From Mesorhizobium_B sp964242945 (GTDB lineage Bacteria > Pseudomonadota > Alphaproteobacteria > Rhizobiales > Rhizobiaceae): a DNA stretch of 64,000 nt. How positions within the stretch are numbered: the stretch's first letter is position 1; the number at the start of each line of letters is the position of its first letter. The translations under genes and the position numbers were made by a program. This document shows positions 17,229 to 25,479 of the stretch, one piece after another. The notes under the pieces were generated by a model. That model was given only the letters and a program-made list of their open reading frames with translations, had not been told where the DNA came from and ran no database searches. The stretch is taken from NCBI GenBank assembly GCA_964242945.1, contig CAXTCF010000003.1, forward strand, positions 8,144-72,143, read 5' to 3'.

Positions 17229-20188
17229 AGCCCCATCGGATTGCGGGCGGCTCCCGCCTCGACCGCAGCGATGCGGTGCGCTTCTCCTTCGACGACGTGG
17301 AGTACGGCGGCTTCAAGGGCGACACCCTCGCCTCGGCCCTGCTGGCCAACGGCGTTTCGCTGTTCGGACGCTCGTTCAAGTACCACCGGCCGCGCGGACT
17401 CTTGAGCGCCGGCATCGACGAGCCGAACGCGCTGGTGACGGTGCTCGATGGCGATGTGCGCGAGCCGAACCTCCCGGCGACGCTGCTCGAAGTTTTTGAC
17501 GGGCTGCGCGCGGTCAGCCAGAACCGCTCGCCCTCGCTGCGCTTCGACGTGAGCGCCGCAAACGGACTCGCGGGCAAGCTGATCGGCGCGGGTTTCTACT
17601 ACAAGACCTTCATGGGGCCGGTCGTCGGGCCGCTGAAGGGCACGCGCTTCTGGATGTTCTGCGAAAAGTTCATCCGTCGCGCGGCAGGCTTGGGACGGGC
17701 CGGCTTTGCCGCCGATCCCGCGCGCTACGGCCGCATGAACGCTTTTTGCGACGTGCTGGTGGTGGGCAGCGGTCCGGCCGGGCTGATGGCCGCGAAAGCC
17801 GCTGCGAAGGCCGGCAAGGACGTGATCCTGGCCGACCTCGACGCCGTGCTGGGAGGCTCCGCAAAGTGGTCGGGCGAGTTCATCGACGGCGCTCCGGCGC
17901 CTAGCTGGGCGGCGGAAACGATCGCCGAGTTGGCGGCGTCGGAGAACGTTCGGCTGCTGCCCCGCACCTCCGTCTGGGGGCACTACGACGGCAACACGAT
18001 GGCCGCGCTGGAGCGCGTGTCCGACCATAAGGCCAAACGCTCTCCCGGCGAGCCGAAGCATCGGCACTGGGTGATCCGGGCCGGGCACGTGGTGCTCGCC
18101 ACCGGCGCCTTTGAGCGGCCGCTGGTGTTTTCCGGCAACGACAGGCCCGGCGTGATGCTGGCCGATGCCGCGGTCCGTTTCGCGCGCGAATGGGGCGTGC
18201 TGCCGGGCCGCCGGATCGCGCTCTTCACCAACAACGACAGCGCTTATCGCGCCGCGCGCGCTTTGAAAGATGCCGGGGCGGAGGTCGCCGCGATCGTGGA
18301 TGTCCGCGCGAGCATCGGCGCCGCGGCGCGCAAGCTTGCGGGCAAGGCCGGCGGCGAACTGATCCTCGGCCACGCCGTGATAGCAGTAGAAGGCGGGGGC
18401 CGTGTGAAGGCGATCCGCGTCGCTGCGGTCGATGCGGCGGGCAATGTGAGCGGCAGCAGCCGGCCGCTCGCCGTGGACTGCCTTCTGATGTCCGGCGGCT
18501 GGACGCCCAACATCAACCTGGCAAGCCAGGCCGGCGGCAGGCCGGAATGGAACGAGGGTCTTCACGCCTTCCTGCCGGGCGCGCCGCACGACAACTGGAA
18601 GGCTGTCGGCGCATGCAACGGCACTTTCGCACTCGCCGGCATCGTTGCAGAGGCAGCGGCCGGTTCCGAAACGAAAGCGCCTGAGGTCAAGGCGCCGGAG
18701 CTTGACCCGAACCCTTCGCCGCTGCTGGAGATAAAAAGTCCCGGCAAGGCCTTCGTGGACTTTCAGCATGACGTGACGGCCGATGACGTGCGGCTGGCCG
18801 CGCAGGAAGGTTTTCGGGCGATCGAACACCTGAAGCGCTACACGACGCTCGGCATGGCGACCGACCAGGGCAAGACATCCAACATCGCCGGCATGACCAT
18901 CATGGCGGAAGCGGCGGGCAAGACGATCCCGCAGACGGGCGCGACAAAGTTCCGACCCCCTTTCGCGCCGGTATCGCTGGGCAGCCTGGCCGCGGAGCGC
19001 GTCGGCGACCTCGCGCCTGAGCGCCTGACGCCGGTGCACGATTGTCATGTGGAGCAAGGCGCGCGGATGTACGCCGCCGGCCTGTGGTTCCGCCCGCAGA
19101 TCTACGGCCAGCCGGGCGAGTCGGTCGAGCAGGCTTATGTGCGCGAAGCCCGCACGGTGCGCGAGGCCGCGGGCATCGTGGACGTTTCCACGCTGGGCAA
19201 GATCGCCGTGCAGGGGCCGGACGCGGCCGAGTTCCTCGACCGCGTCTATACCAACCTGTTCTCGACGCTGCCGGTGATGAAGGCGCGCTATGGCCTGATG
19301 CTGCGCGAGGACGGCATCGCCTATGACGACGGCACCACATGGCGGCTAGGCGAGCAGGAATTCCTGATGACGACCACCACGGCCAATGCGGCCAAGGTGA
19401 TGCAGAACCTCGAATACTTTTTGGACGCGATCTGGCCGGACCTGAAGGTGACGCTGACCTCCGTCACCGACCAGTGGGCGGGCGCCGCGGTCGCGGGGCC
19501 GCGCTCGCGCGAAATCCTGGCCAGCTGCGTTTCGGGCACAGAGGTGGACAATGCGGCGCTGCCCTTCATGGGCATCGTCAAGGGCGAGATAGCAGGCGCG
19601 CCCGTCATGATCTGCCGCCTCTCCTTTTCCGGCGAGCTGGCCTATGAGGTCTATTGCGGCGCAGGCCATGGCCGGCACGTCTGGGAGGCCTTGATCGAGG
19701 CGGGCAAGCCGTTCGGCATGGTGCCTTATGGGCTGGAAGCGCTGGGCACGCTGCGCATCGAGAAGGGGCACGTCACGGGTGCGGAGATCGACGGCCGCAC
19801 CACGGCGCGCGACCTGCATCTCGACTGGATGCTTTCCAAGAAGAAGCCCTTCATCGGCTCCGGGACGATGAACCGCGAAGGATTGACCGATCCGGACCGG
19901 GTGCAGCTTGTCGGCCTCGTTTCGCTGGACGGACGCCCCCTGCCCGGCGGCGCGCACATCGTGGAAGAACTGGACGAGGCGAACCCGCACGGCTCGATCG
20001 GCCATGTCACGGGAAACTGCTACTCGCCGGCGCTGGGCAAGTATATCGCGCTGGCGCTGGTGAAAGGCGGCAAGCGGCGGCACGACACGCGCGCCTTCAT
20101 CTCCGATCCCTTGCGGAAACGCTTCGGGCCGGTGGAGATCGTCAGCCATCACTTCTTCGATCCGGATGGGAGCCGCATGCATGGTTGA
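17225..20188 (+). CDS. soxA: Sarcosine oxidase subunit alpha
   Basis: The 987-residue SoxA is the large subunit, with an N-terminal ferredoxin-fold domain lacking iron ligands (FSFDDVEYGGFKGDTLASAL, then FKYHRPRGLLSAG), an NAD/FAD-type dinucleotide domain (VVGSGPAGLMAAKAAAKAG at about residue 177), an AFERPLVFSGNDRPGV block, and from about residue 600 a GcvT-like THF-binding domain ending in GHVTGNCYSPALGKYIALAL. In the complex it binds NAD and the folate that takes the methyl carbon from sarcosine. It is coupled to soxD by an ATGA overlap and to soxG by an eight-base overlap, so the subunits are made together. Length and domain order are normal; no defects seen. Confidence 0.96.
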   Translation: MKPHRIAGGSRLDRSDAVRFSFDDVEYGGFKGDTLASALLANGVSLFGRSFKYHRPRGLLSAGIDEPNALVTVLDGDVREPNLPATLLEVFDGLRAVSQNRSPSLRFDVSAANGLAGKLIGAGFYYKTFMGPVVGPLKGTRFWMFCEKFIRRAAGLGRAGFAADPARYGRMNAFCDVLVVGSGPAGLMAAKAAAKAGKDVILADLDAVLGGSAKWSGEFIDGAPAPSWAAETIAELAASENVRLLPRTSVWGHYDGNTMAALERVSDHKAKRSPGEPKHRHWVIRAGHVVLATGAFERPLVFSGNDRPGVMLADAAVRFAREWGVLPGRRIALFTNNDSAYRAARALKDAGAEVAAIVDVRASIGAAARKLAGKAGGELILGHAVIAVEGGGRVKAIRVAAVDAAGNVSGSSRPLAVDCLLMSGGWTPNINLASQAGGRPEWNEGLHAFLPGAPHDNWKAVGACNGTFALAGIVAEAAAGSETKAPEVKAPELDPNPSPLLEIKSPGKAFVDFQHDVTADDVRLAAQEGFRAIEHLKRYTTLGMATDQGKTSNIAGMTIMAEAAGKTIPQTGATKFRPPFAPVSLGSLAAERVGDLAPERLTPVHDCHVEQGARMYAAGLWFRPQIYGQPGESVEQAYVREARTVREAAGIVDVSTLGKIAVQGPDAAEFLDRVYTNLFSTLPVMKARYGLMLREDGIAYDDGTTWRLGEQEFLMTTTTANAAKVMQNLEYFLDAIWPDLKVTLTSVTDQWAGAAVAGPRSREILASCVSGTEVDNAALPFMGIVKGEIAGAPVMICRLSFSGELAYEVYCGAGHGRHVWEALIEAGKPFGMVPYGLEALGTLRIEKGHVTGAEIDGRTTARDLHLDWMLSKKKPFIGSGTMNREGLTDPDRVQLVGLVSLDGRPLPGGAHIVEELDEANPHGSIGHVTGNCYSPALGKYIALALVKGGKRRHDTRAFISDPLRKRFGPVEIVSHHFFDPDGSRMHG

Positions 20189-20768
20189 GCAGCTTTCCCC
20201 CCTGGGCTCGGCGTGGACCCCCGGCCGCTTCGGCGCGGGCCGCGGGCGGGCGGATGTGATCCTGAGCGAGGTACAGCCGGGCTCGATCGTGCAGGTCGCG
20301 GCTTGGCCGGGCGAGGATGCGGCGGCCTTGGAAGCGATCCGCACCGTTTCCGGCTTGAGCTTGGAGGCGAAGCCGGGAGCCGGCGCGTTCAGCGAAGGCG
20401 CCTCGGCGTTCGGCTTTGCGCCGGGCCGCTTCCTTGTGGCGGCGGACGAGGAAAGCGTGCCGGCCCGGCTGGCGGAGGCGCTGCCTGCCGCAGCGGGAAC
20501 GGTGCTGGACCTTTCGCACGGCCGCACGGTGCTGCGCGTCGAGGGTTTTGCTGCCGAGCAGGTTCTCTCCAAGCTGTTTGCGCTCGACTTTCGTGCGGCG
20601 GCGTTTCCGCTTGGGGCGGGCCGCGCGACGATCCATCACCAGATCCAGGCGCTGATCCAACGCACGGGCGAGCGGCGCTTCGACCTGATCGTCTTTCGCT
20701 CCTTCGCACGTTCCTTTTGGACGACGCTCTGCCACGCCGCGGAGGAATATGGCTACGAGATAGCCTGA
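20181..20768 (+). CDS. soxG: Sarcosine oxidase subunit gamma
   Basis: This 195-residue protein is the gamma subunit of heterotetrameric sarcosine oxidase. The ATG at 20181 was chosen, giving MVEQLSPL; it overlaps the end of soxA by eight bases. Recognisable parts are the ILSEVQPGSIVQVAAWPG block, the LSHGRTVLRVEG strand, a KLFALDFRAAAFPLG segment and the C-terminal FDLIVFRSFARSFW that packs against the other subunits. It closes the soxBDAG operon; the next gene starts 81 bases later. Confidence 0.93.
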   Translation: MVEQLSPLGSAWTPGRFGAGRGRADVILSEVQPGSIVQVAAWPGEDAAALEAIRTVSGLSLEAKPGAGAFSEGASAFGFAPGRFLVAADEESVPARLAEALPAAAGTVLDLSHGRTVLRVEGFAAEQVLSKLFALDFRAAAFPLGAGRATIHHQIQALIQRTGERRFDLIVFRSFARSFWTTLCHAAEEYGYEIA

Positions 20769-20849
20769 GCGCCGGGTCTTCGCTGCCGAAAGGGAACCGC
20801 GGACCGGCCGGGCTTGTTTCAGCGTCTCCTGCTTGCGGAGACCACGTCC

Positions 20850-21668
20850 ATGCCCTTCATCCAGTCTGCCGGAAACGTCGATCTGTTCTACCAGGACTGG
20901 GGCACCGGCAAGCCCGTGGTGCTGATCCACGGCTGGCCGCTCGACGGCGACATGTGGGAGCACCAGGCGATGTTCCTGGCCGAACATGGCTGTCGCGTGA
21001 TCACCTATGACCGCCGCGGCTTCGGCCGCTCTTCGCAGCCCTGGTCGGGCTACACCTACGACAACTTCGCCGCCGACCTGAAGGCGATCCTCGACGGGCT
21101 CGACGTGCAGAACGCGACGATCGTCGGCTTCTCCATGGGCGGCGGCGAGGTGGCCCGCTATTTCGGGCTTTACGGCTCGGAGCGCGTTTCCAGGGCGGTG
21201 CTGGTGTCCGCCGTCACGCCTTACCTGCTGAAGACGGCAGACAACCCGGACGGCGTGGACAAGAAGGTCTTCGACGGGATGGTGGACGGCTTGCGCAAGG
21301 ACCGGCCGGATTTCCTGTCTAACTTCAACAAGATGTTCTTCGGCGCCGGGCTGCTGAACTTTTCCGTCAGCGCCGAGATCCTGCAATGGTCGCGCGAGGT
21401 GGCGATGCTGGCCTCGCCGAAATCGACGATCGACTGCGTGCGCGCCTTCTCCGAAACAGACTTCCGCGCGGACCTGCCGAAGATCGACGTGCCGACGCTG
21501 ATCATCCACGGCGACGCCGACCAGACCGTGCCGATCGGCAGTTCGTCTGAACTCGCGGCAAAGCTGGTACCGAACAACGACTTCAAGGTCTATAAGGGTG
21601 AGCCGCATGGGCTGTTCCATACGGCCGCGGACAGGCTGAACGCGGACCTTCTCGCTTTCGTCGGCTGA
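20850..21668 (+). CDS. Alpha/beta hydrolase, non-haem chloroperoxidase-like
   Basis: The 272-residue protein has the full alpha/beta-hydrolase layout: oxyanion VLIHGWPLDGDMWEHQ at about 24-39, YDRRGFGRSSQP, nucleophile elbow GFSMGG with Ser95, acid residue in IIHGDADQTVP and the His in GEPHGLFHTA near the end. The ATG at 20850 begins the MPFIQSAGNVDLFYQDWG block typical of cofactor-free haloperoxidases/esterases. Such proteins hydrolyse esters or, with organic acids, make peracids; the physiological substrate is unknown. It follows soxG after 81 bases and may be read through from that operon, but a role with sarcosine is not evident. Confidence 0.9.
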   Translation: MPFIQSAGNVDLFYQDWGTGKPVVLIHGWPLDGDMWEHQAMFLAEHGCRVITYDRRGFGRSSQPWSGYTYDNFAADLKAILDGLDVQNATIVGFSMGGGEVARYFGLYGSERVSRAVLVSAVTPYLLKTADNPDGVDKKVFDGMVDGLRKDRPDFLSNFNKMFFGAGLLNFSVSAEILQWSREVAMLASPKSTIDCVRAFSETDFRADLPKIDVPTLIIHGDADQTVPIGSSSELAAKLVPNNDFKVYKGEPHGLFHTAADRLNADLLAFVG

Positions 21669-21811
21669 CCCGAACGAATGCTGAGAAGCTTTTCTACCGA
21701 CGCTTGGCTGCTGCGAAGCAGCGGCGTGGCCTATGCTGCGGGCGCTCCCCTAGGCTAGAAGGCGTCAGGCCGTTCCCCTGATCGGCCCCATCAGCTAAGA
21801 GGAGCGGACGG

Positions 21812-24265
21812 GTGGTAGCGATGCCCTCCCATGCGCGTGTGGTGATCATCGGCGGCGGCGCGGTCGGCGCTTCGTCGCTCTACCATCTGGCGAAAGCCGG
21901 CTGGACGGACTGCGTGCTGTTGGAGAAGAACGAGCTGACCTCCGGCTCGACCTGGCACGCCGCCGGAAATTGCCCGACCTTTTCGTCGTCTTGGTCGCTG
22001 ATGAACATGCAGCGCTATTCCACGGAGCTTTACCGTAGGCTGGCGGCAAGCGTCGATTATCCCATGAACTACCACGTCACCGGCTCGATCAGGCTGGCGC
22101 ACACGCCGGAGCGGATGCAGGAGTTTGCGCGAGCCGTCGGCATGGGGCGGTATCAGGGCATGGCGCTGGAGGTGATCGGACCTGATGAAATCAAGCGCCG
22201 CTATCCGTTCATCGAGACGCACGACCTGAAGGGGGCGCTTTATGATCCGAATGACGGCGACATCGATCCGGCCCAGCTGACGCAGGCGCTGGCCAAGGGC
22301 GCGCGGGACCTGGGTGCGACGATCCTGCGCTTCTGTCCTGTCACTGCGGTCCGGCGCGAAAGCGAGGAGTGGATCGTCTCGACGCCGCAGGGCGAGATCC
22401 GCTGTGAGATAGTCGTGAACGCCGCCGGTTACCGCGCGGCGGAAGTGGGAAGAATGTTCGGCCGCGACGTGCCGATGGCCGTCATGAGCCACCAGTACAT
22501 CCTGTTCGACGAGATACCCGAACTTGCCGCCTGGACACGCGAAGCCGGCCACAAGCTGCCGCTGCTGCGCGACGTGGACACGTCCTACTATCTCCGCCAG
22601 GAGAAGCACGGCATGAACCTCGGTCCTTACGAGAAGAACTGCCGCGCCCATTGGACTTCGCCGGACGACCTGATGCCGGCCGATTTTTCCTTTCAGCTTT
22701 TCCCCGACGATCTTGAGCGGCTGGAGTGGTACCTGAACGATGCCGTGGCGCGTGTGCCGATCCTCGGCACTGCCGGCCTCTCCAAAGTCATCAACGGTCC
22801 GATCCCCTACGCGCCGGACGGCAACCCGCTGATCGGCCCGATGCCCGGCGTGCCGAACGCCTTCGAGGCCTGCGTGTTCACCTTCGGCATCGCGCAAGCT
22901 GGGGGTGCCGGCAAGGTGCTGGCGGAGTGGGTGACACGAGGGCGGACGGAATGGGATATGTGGTCCTGCGATCCGCGCCGCTTCACCAGCTTTGCCTCGG
23001 CGCCTGACTACGCACAGGCTAAGGCGATGGAGGTTTATGGCGACGAGTATGCCGTGCAGTTCCCGCGCCACGCTTGGCCGGCAGGGCGGGATCGCAAGCT
23101 TTCGCCGCTGCACGATCGCCTGAAGGCAATGGGGGCACAGTTTGGCGCCTACAACGGCTGGGAGCGTGCGCTCTGGTATGCGCAAGCCGGCGACGACACG
23201 TCGGCGACAAGCACGCTGACCTTCCGCCGCGAAGGGCCGTGGTTGCCGCGGGTGCGCGAGGAGTGCCTGGCGGTGCGCGATGCCGCGGGCATCCTCGACC
23301 TGCCGGGCTTTTCCCGCTTCTTCGTCATCGGCGCGGGTGCGCGCGAGTGGCTGGCGGGGTTGATCACCGGGACGGTGCCGAAGCCCGGCCGCATCGGCTT
23401 GGGCTACTTCGCCGACGAAGACGGGCGGGTCGTCACCGAGATGTCGATCATGGCCTTCGAGGAGGATGTGTTCGCCTTGATCACGGCGGCCGTTGCCGAG
23501 TGGCACGATCGCGACTGGCTGCTGACCCACCTGCCGGCCGGTTCGAGCATCCGCATCGAGAACATTTCGGACGGGCATACCTGCCAAATCCTTTCCGGGC
23601 CGAATGCGCGGAAGATTCTGGGGGAGGTGGCGGAGGCCGACCTGACGCTGCCCTGGCTCAGCCTCCAGATCGCCGAGATTGCCGGCCGCCCCTGCCCGCT
23701 GGTGCGTGTTTCCTTCGCGGGCGAGTTGGGCTGGGAGATCCACTCGAAGGTCGAGGACACGGCCGCGATCTTCGATGCGGTGTGGGACGCGGGACAGAAG
23801 CGCGGCTTGAAACCGTTCGGGATGTGGGCGCTGGACTCGCTCCGCCTGGAAAAAGGCTATCGCGCCTGGAAGCAGGACCTTTCCACCGACTATTCCGTGC
23901 TGCAAAGCGGGCTGGAACGCTTCGTGCGCTGGGACAAGCCCGATTTCATCGGCAAGCGCGCGCTTCAGAATGAGAAGCAGCAGGGTGTCGGGAAAAGGTT
24001 CGTCACGCTGACCCTGGACAGCCCGAACGGCTTCGACGCGCCTTCCATGTCCAACCTCTGGCATGAGGAAGCGATCGTGGGCGAGGTGACGTCTGCCGGC
24101 TGGGGGTTCCGCACGGAAAAGGCCATCATGCTGGGCATGTTGCGCGCGGACCTTGCCGAAGCCGGCCGGAGCGTGGAAGTGGAGATTTTCGGGGAAAGGC
24201 TACCCGCCACTGTGCAGCCGGACCGCCCGCTCTGGGACCCGGAAAACACCCGTCTGCGCGCCTGA
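21812..24265 (+). CDS. FAD-dependent oxidoreductase with GcvT domain (dimethylglycine dehydrogenase-like), second paralogue
   Basis: An 817-residue fusion of DAO-type FAD domain and aminomethyltransferase domain. The FAD loop VVIIGGGAVGASSLYHLAKAG is at about 10-30, the covalent-FAD type SGSTWHAAGN follows, and the GcvT half carries FAGELGWEIH and the WALDSLRLEKGYRAW folate-pocket block. The GTG at 21812 is preferred: AGAGGAG (21798-21804) lies seven bases before it but 16 before the ATG three codons later. Members remove N-methyl groups and transfer them to THF. It is followed, 32 bases on, by a PLP aminotransferase and then a third paralogue, which suggests a dedicated pathway for one methylated amino acid; which one is unknown. 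Confidence 0.88.
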   Translation: MVAMPSHARVVIIGGGAVGASSLYHLAKAGWTDCVLLEKNELTSGSTWHAAGNCPTFSSSWSLMNMQRYSTELYRRLAASVDYPMNYHVTGSIRLAHTPERMQEFARAVGMGRYQGMALEVIGPDEIKRRYPFIETHDLKGALYDPNDGDIDPAQLTQALAKGARDLGATILRFCPVTAVRRESEEWIVSTPQGEIRCEIVVNAAGYRAAEVGRMFGRDVPMAVMSHQYILFDEIPELAAWTREAGHKLPLLRDVDTSYYLRQEKHGMNLGPYEKNCRAHWTSPDDLMPADFSFQLFPDDLERLEWYLNDAVARVPILGTAGLSKVINGPIPYAPDGNPLIGPMPGVPNAFEACVFTFGIAQAGGAGKVLAEWVTRGRTEWDMWSCDPRRFTSFASAPDYAQAKAMEVYGDEYAVQFPRHAWPAGRDRKLSPLHDRLKAMGAQFGAYNGWERALWYAQAGDDTSATSTLTFRREGPWLPRVREECLAVRDAAGILDLPGFSRFFVIGAGAREWLAGLITGTVPKPGRIGLGYFADEDGRVVTEMSIMAFEEDVFALITAAVAEWHDRDWLLTHLPAGSSIRIENISDGHTCQILSGPNARKILGEVAEADLTLPWLSLQIAEIAGRPCPLVRVSFAGELGWEIHSKVEDTAAIFDAVWDAGQKRGLKPFGMWALDSLRLEKGYRAWKQDLSTDYSVLQSGLERFVRWDKPDFIGKRALQNEKQQGVGKRFVTLTLDSPNGFDAPSMSNLWHEEAIVGEVTSAGWGFRTEKAIMLGMLRADLAEAGRSVEVEIFGERLPATVQPDRPLWDPENTRLRA

Positions 24266-24297
24266 CCGCTTTTCGAGCGCAACAATCGAGGAAGCCC

Positions 24298-25479
24298 ATG
24301 CCCAAGCCGTCTTCCCGCATTTCCGGCATCTTGCCCTCCGGCAAGGACGGCTGGGAGGTGCATTTCGCCGCCATGGCGCGCAAGCAGGCGGGCGAGCCGA
24401 TCATCATGCTTTCCATCGGCGACCACGACTTCGACACGCCTGAGCAAACCGTGGAAGCCTGCGTGACGGCCGTGCGCGCCGGCCACCATCACTACATCCA
24501 GCTTCCCGGCCTGCCGCGCCTGCGCCAAGCGATGGCGGAGGCTTCGACACGCGCGACGGGCGTGGAGACCGTGCTCGAAGAGGTGATCGCGACGCCCGGC
24601 GGGCAGGCGGCGCTCTACGCCGCGATCCAGGCCGCGCTCGATCCCGGCCAGCACGCGATCGTGGTCGCGCCCTATTACGCCACCTATCCCTACACGTTCC
24701 GCGCATCCGGCATCGACTATACGATCGTGGAAGCGCAACCGGAAGACGGCTTCCAGCCGCGCGTCGAGGCGATCGAGCAGGCGATCCGGCCGAACACAAG
24801 CGCGATGCTGATCAACACGCCGAACAATCCGACCGGCGCAGTCTATTCCCGCAAGACGCTGGAGGGCGTAGCGGAGTTGTGCCGGCGGCACGACCTCTGG
24901 CTGATCTCCGACGAGGTCTATTGGACGCTCGGCGAAGGCGAGCACGTGTCCCCGCGCGGCCTGTCCGACATGAAGGAGCGCACGCTGGTCGTGAACTCGC
25001 TGTCCAAGAGCCATGGCATGACCGGCTGGCGGCTCGGCTGGCTGACGGCCCCGAAGCCTGTCGTCACGCTGCTGACCGGGCTCAACCTCGTCACCACCTA
25101 CGGCCTGACCGACTTCGTGTCGCGTGCGGCAGTCGAGGCCATGGAGAACGGCTTCGGCGTCGAAGAGATCGCAGTCCGCTATGCGGCGCGGCGCAAGCTC
25201 TTCCTGGAGGCCATCCGCGGCATGAACAACGTCATCGTGCGCGGCTCCGAAGGCGGCATGTATGTCATGCTCGACCTGCGCGCCGTGGAGCCGGACGACG
25301 AGGCCTTTGCCTGGCGCCTTCTGAACGCCGAGCAGGTCGCGGTGATGCCGGGCTCCTCCTTCGGCGAGGCTGCGGCAGGCCATATCCGCATCAGCATGTG
25401 CCAGCCGGAGGACGTGTTGCGCGAAGCCGCCGGCCGGCTGCGCCGCTTCGTCGGCGCTTACGCACAAGCCGCGGCATGA
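24298..25479 (+). CDS. PLP-dependent aminotransferase, class I/II
   Basis: This 393-residue fold-type I enzyme shows the class I/II motifs: YIQLPGLPRLRQAMAE entry, TPGGQAALYAAIQA, LINTPNNPTGAVYS with the cofactor Asn, ISDEVYWTL with the Asp-x-x-Tyr pair, and VVNSLSKSHGMTGWRLGW with the Schiff-base Lys in SLSKSHGMTGWR. The terminal HIRISMCQPEDVLREA includes the carboxylate-binding Arg. GAGG precedes the ATG. It overlaps the next gene by four bases (ATGA), so the two enzymes are made as a pair. It could transaminate the glyoxylate or amino acid released by its flanking oxidases; the precise substrate cannot be read from sequence. Confidence 0.9.
   Translation: MPKPSSRISGILPSGKDGWEVHFAAMARKQAGEPIIMLSIGDHDFDTPEQTVEACVTAVRAGHHHYIQLPGLPRLRQAMAEASTRATGVETVLEEVIATPGGQAALYAAIQAALDPGQHAIVVAPYYATYPYTFRASGIDYTIVEAQPEDGFQPRVEAIEQAIRPNTSAMLINTPNNPTGAVYSRKTLEGVAELCRRHDLWLISDEVYWTLGEGEHVSPRGLSDMKERTLVVNSLSKSHGMTGWRLGWLTAPKPVVTLLTGLNLVTTYGLTDFVSRAAVEAMENGFGVEEIAVRYAARRKLFLEAIRGMNNVIVRGSEGGMYVMLDLRAVEPDDEAFAWRLLNAEQVAVMPGSSFGEAAAGHIRISMCQPEDVLREAAGRLRRFVGAYAQAAA

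Noticed and set aside
21669..21811. Glycine riboswitch before the second FAD+GcvT gene
   Set aside because: The 142-base gap shows a small hairpin but not the paired conserved glycine-aptamer cores.
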